The notes under the pieces are model-generated. The model did not search any database, had not been told where the DNA came from, and saw only the letters and a program-made list of their open reading frames with translations. A stretch of 7,916 nucleotides of DNA from Deltaproteobacteria bacterium (GTDB lineage: Bacteria > Desulfobacterota > DSM-4660 > Desulfatiglandales > HGW-15): contig JAFDIC010000172.1 of the NCBI GenBank assembly GCA_019308525.1, positions 1-7,916 of the forward strand, written 5' to 3'. A program made the translations under genes and the position numbers. This document shows positions 7,581 to 7,916 of this stretch, one piece after another (positions within the stretch are counted from its first letter, which is position 1; each line of letters begins with the position of its first letter).

Positions 7581-7690
7581 CGTTATGAGAGCTTTGAAAA
7601 GCTGATCGGTTCCATCAAGTTTTGTGGCCATCCAACCCGGTTGCAGTTCTCAAAGGGTGGCGCTTCGAAGATCTCGATAGGGTACAACAG

Positions 7691-7798
7691 CGGGGGCGTA
7701 GTTCAGTTCTGGTTAGGATGTCCCGCCTGATGCAGGCGGGAAGGTTGCGAGTAAAGGTTGAGGATAGAGTATCGGGGGCGTAGTTCAGTTCTGGTTAG
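7691..7798 (+). repeat. 26-base direct repeat, period 82
   Basis: The unit at 7691-7716 recurs exactly at 7773-7798. It corresponds to the 5' half of tRNA-Asp plus one upstream base and marks a local tandem duplication. Confidence 0.9.
7692..7752 (+). pseudogene. Broken tRNA-Asp copy (tandem duplicate, 3' half lost)
   Basis: Bases 7691-7716 are identical over 26 bases to 7773-7798 of the intact tRNA-Asp, covering the 5' acceptor strand, positions 8-9, the 5' D-stem and the D-loop. The 3' D-stem is GGAT instead of GAAC but can still pair with GTTC through two wobbles. The anticodon arm is replaced by a perfect 9-bp hairpin (7721-7729 with 7733-7741, loop ATG) and is 21 rather than 17 bases long. 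The variable region and 5' T-stem GGTTGCGAGT (7743-7752) match GGTCGCGAGT of the real gene. The T-loop, 3' T-stem, 3' acceptor strand and CCA are absent, so it cannot be a working tRNA. The copy has a matching flank upstream as well: GATAGGGTA (7676-7684) versus GATAGAGTA (7763-7771). Confidence 0.8.
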
Positions 7799-7852
7799 AA
7801 CGCCGGCCTGTCACGCCGGAGGTCGCGAGTTCGAGTCTCGTCGTCCCCGCCA
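7774..7852 (+). tRNA. tRNA-Asp (anticodon GUC)
   Basis: Acceptor stem GGGGGCG (7774-7780) pairs with CGTCCCC (7842-7848) with one G/T wobble. D-stem is GTTC/GAAC (7783-7786, 7798-7801). Anticodon stem CCGGC/GCCGG (7803-7807, 7815-7819) encloses CTGTCAC with anticodon GTC (7810-7812), decoding aspartate. T-stem GCGAG/CTCGT encloses TTCGAGT. Discriminator G7849, as expected for tRNA-Asp, and an encoded CCA (7850-7852) follow. It is the last gene of the tRNA unit and is preceded by its own broken duplicate. Confidence 0.97.
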
Positions 7853-7864
7853 TTGAGAGGAATG

Positions 7865-7909
7865 AGCCTGTTGCGTCTGGAATGGAGGCGTGACAGGCTT
7901 TTCTTGTTT
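7865..7909 (+). terminator. Intrinsic terminator of the tRNA unit
   Basis: AGCCTGT (7865-7871) pairs with ACAGGCT (7893-7899). Two wobble pairs (7872-7873 with 7891-7892) and CGTCT/AGGCG (7874-7878 with 7886-7890) extend it to a continuous stem of about 14 pairs with a seven-base loop. It is followed by the T-rich tail TTTTCTTGTTT (7899-7909) and lies 12 bases after the tRNA-Asp CCA end. Confidence 0.85.
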
Positions 7910-7916
7910 ATGCCTT

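Noticed and set aside
7401..7631. Minus-strand reading frame containing AEQDLNLRPPACKADALPLS
   Set aside because: This is the well-known spurious protein produced by translating the complement of a tRNA gene; here it is antisense to tRNA-Val (7506-7580).
7581..7675. Possible further gene or tRNA between tRNA-Val and the broken tRNA-Asp
   Set aside because: Only a small AGCTTT-GA-AAAGCT dyad (7590-7603) without a T-run is visible; no cloverleaf and no reading frame of note.

Overview
The window looks like a chromosomal segment of a Gram-negative bacterium, most likely a Desulfobacterota (deltaproteobacterial) lineage. The lineage call is an inference from three things: the gene order trigger factor - clpP - clpX - lon, the sequence style of the ClpP, ClpX and Lon proteins, and an FmdB-type zinc-ribbon gene of a kind I associate with that group. 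No 16S or other taxonomic marker is present. No mobile element, CRISPR array or defence system is visible.

Left part (1-930), minus strand: a complete small FmdB-like zinc-ribbon gene (612 to 241) is followed 37 bases later by the start of a secreted or envelope protein gene (203 to 1) that runs off the window edge. Between 613 and 930 lies a non-coding stretch with a perfect 6-bp palindrome abutting the fmdB-like start codon, a 10-bp-arm inverted repeat, an AT-rich element built from AAATCCGAA repeats, a terminator-like hairpin, and a good promoter facing right.

Middle-left (882-1637), plus strand: that promoter drives a 98-residue protein of unknown function with a weak resemblance to a ribbon-helix-helix fold. 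It is followed by about 410 bases of non-coding sequence that ends in a plausible promoter and leader for the next operon.

Centre (1638-7357), plus strand: tig, clpP, clpX and lon are complete, with all key catalytic residues intact, and are tightly packed (83, 12 and 3 bases apart). They form a protein quality-control operon. Trigger factor folds nascent chains at the ribosome. ClpX unfolds tagged or specific substrates and feeds them to the ClpP serine-protease barrel. Lon combines unfoldase and Ser-Lys protease in one chain.

Right end (7430-7916), plus strand: a strong sigma-70-type promoter precedes tRNA-Val(UAC), a broken tRNA-Asp copy, an intact tRNA-Asp(GUC) and a strong intrinsic terminator, which together read as one small tRNA transcription unit. 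The most unusual observation is the broken copy. It is a tandem duplicate of tRNA-Asp whose 5' half is identical to the real gene, but whose anticodon arm is a perfect 9-bp hairpin and whose 3' half is missing. Overall this is mostly an ordinary housekeeping region, and I found no convincing undescribed system.
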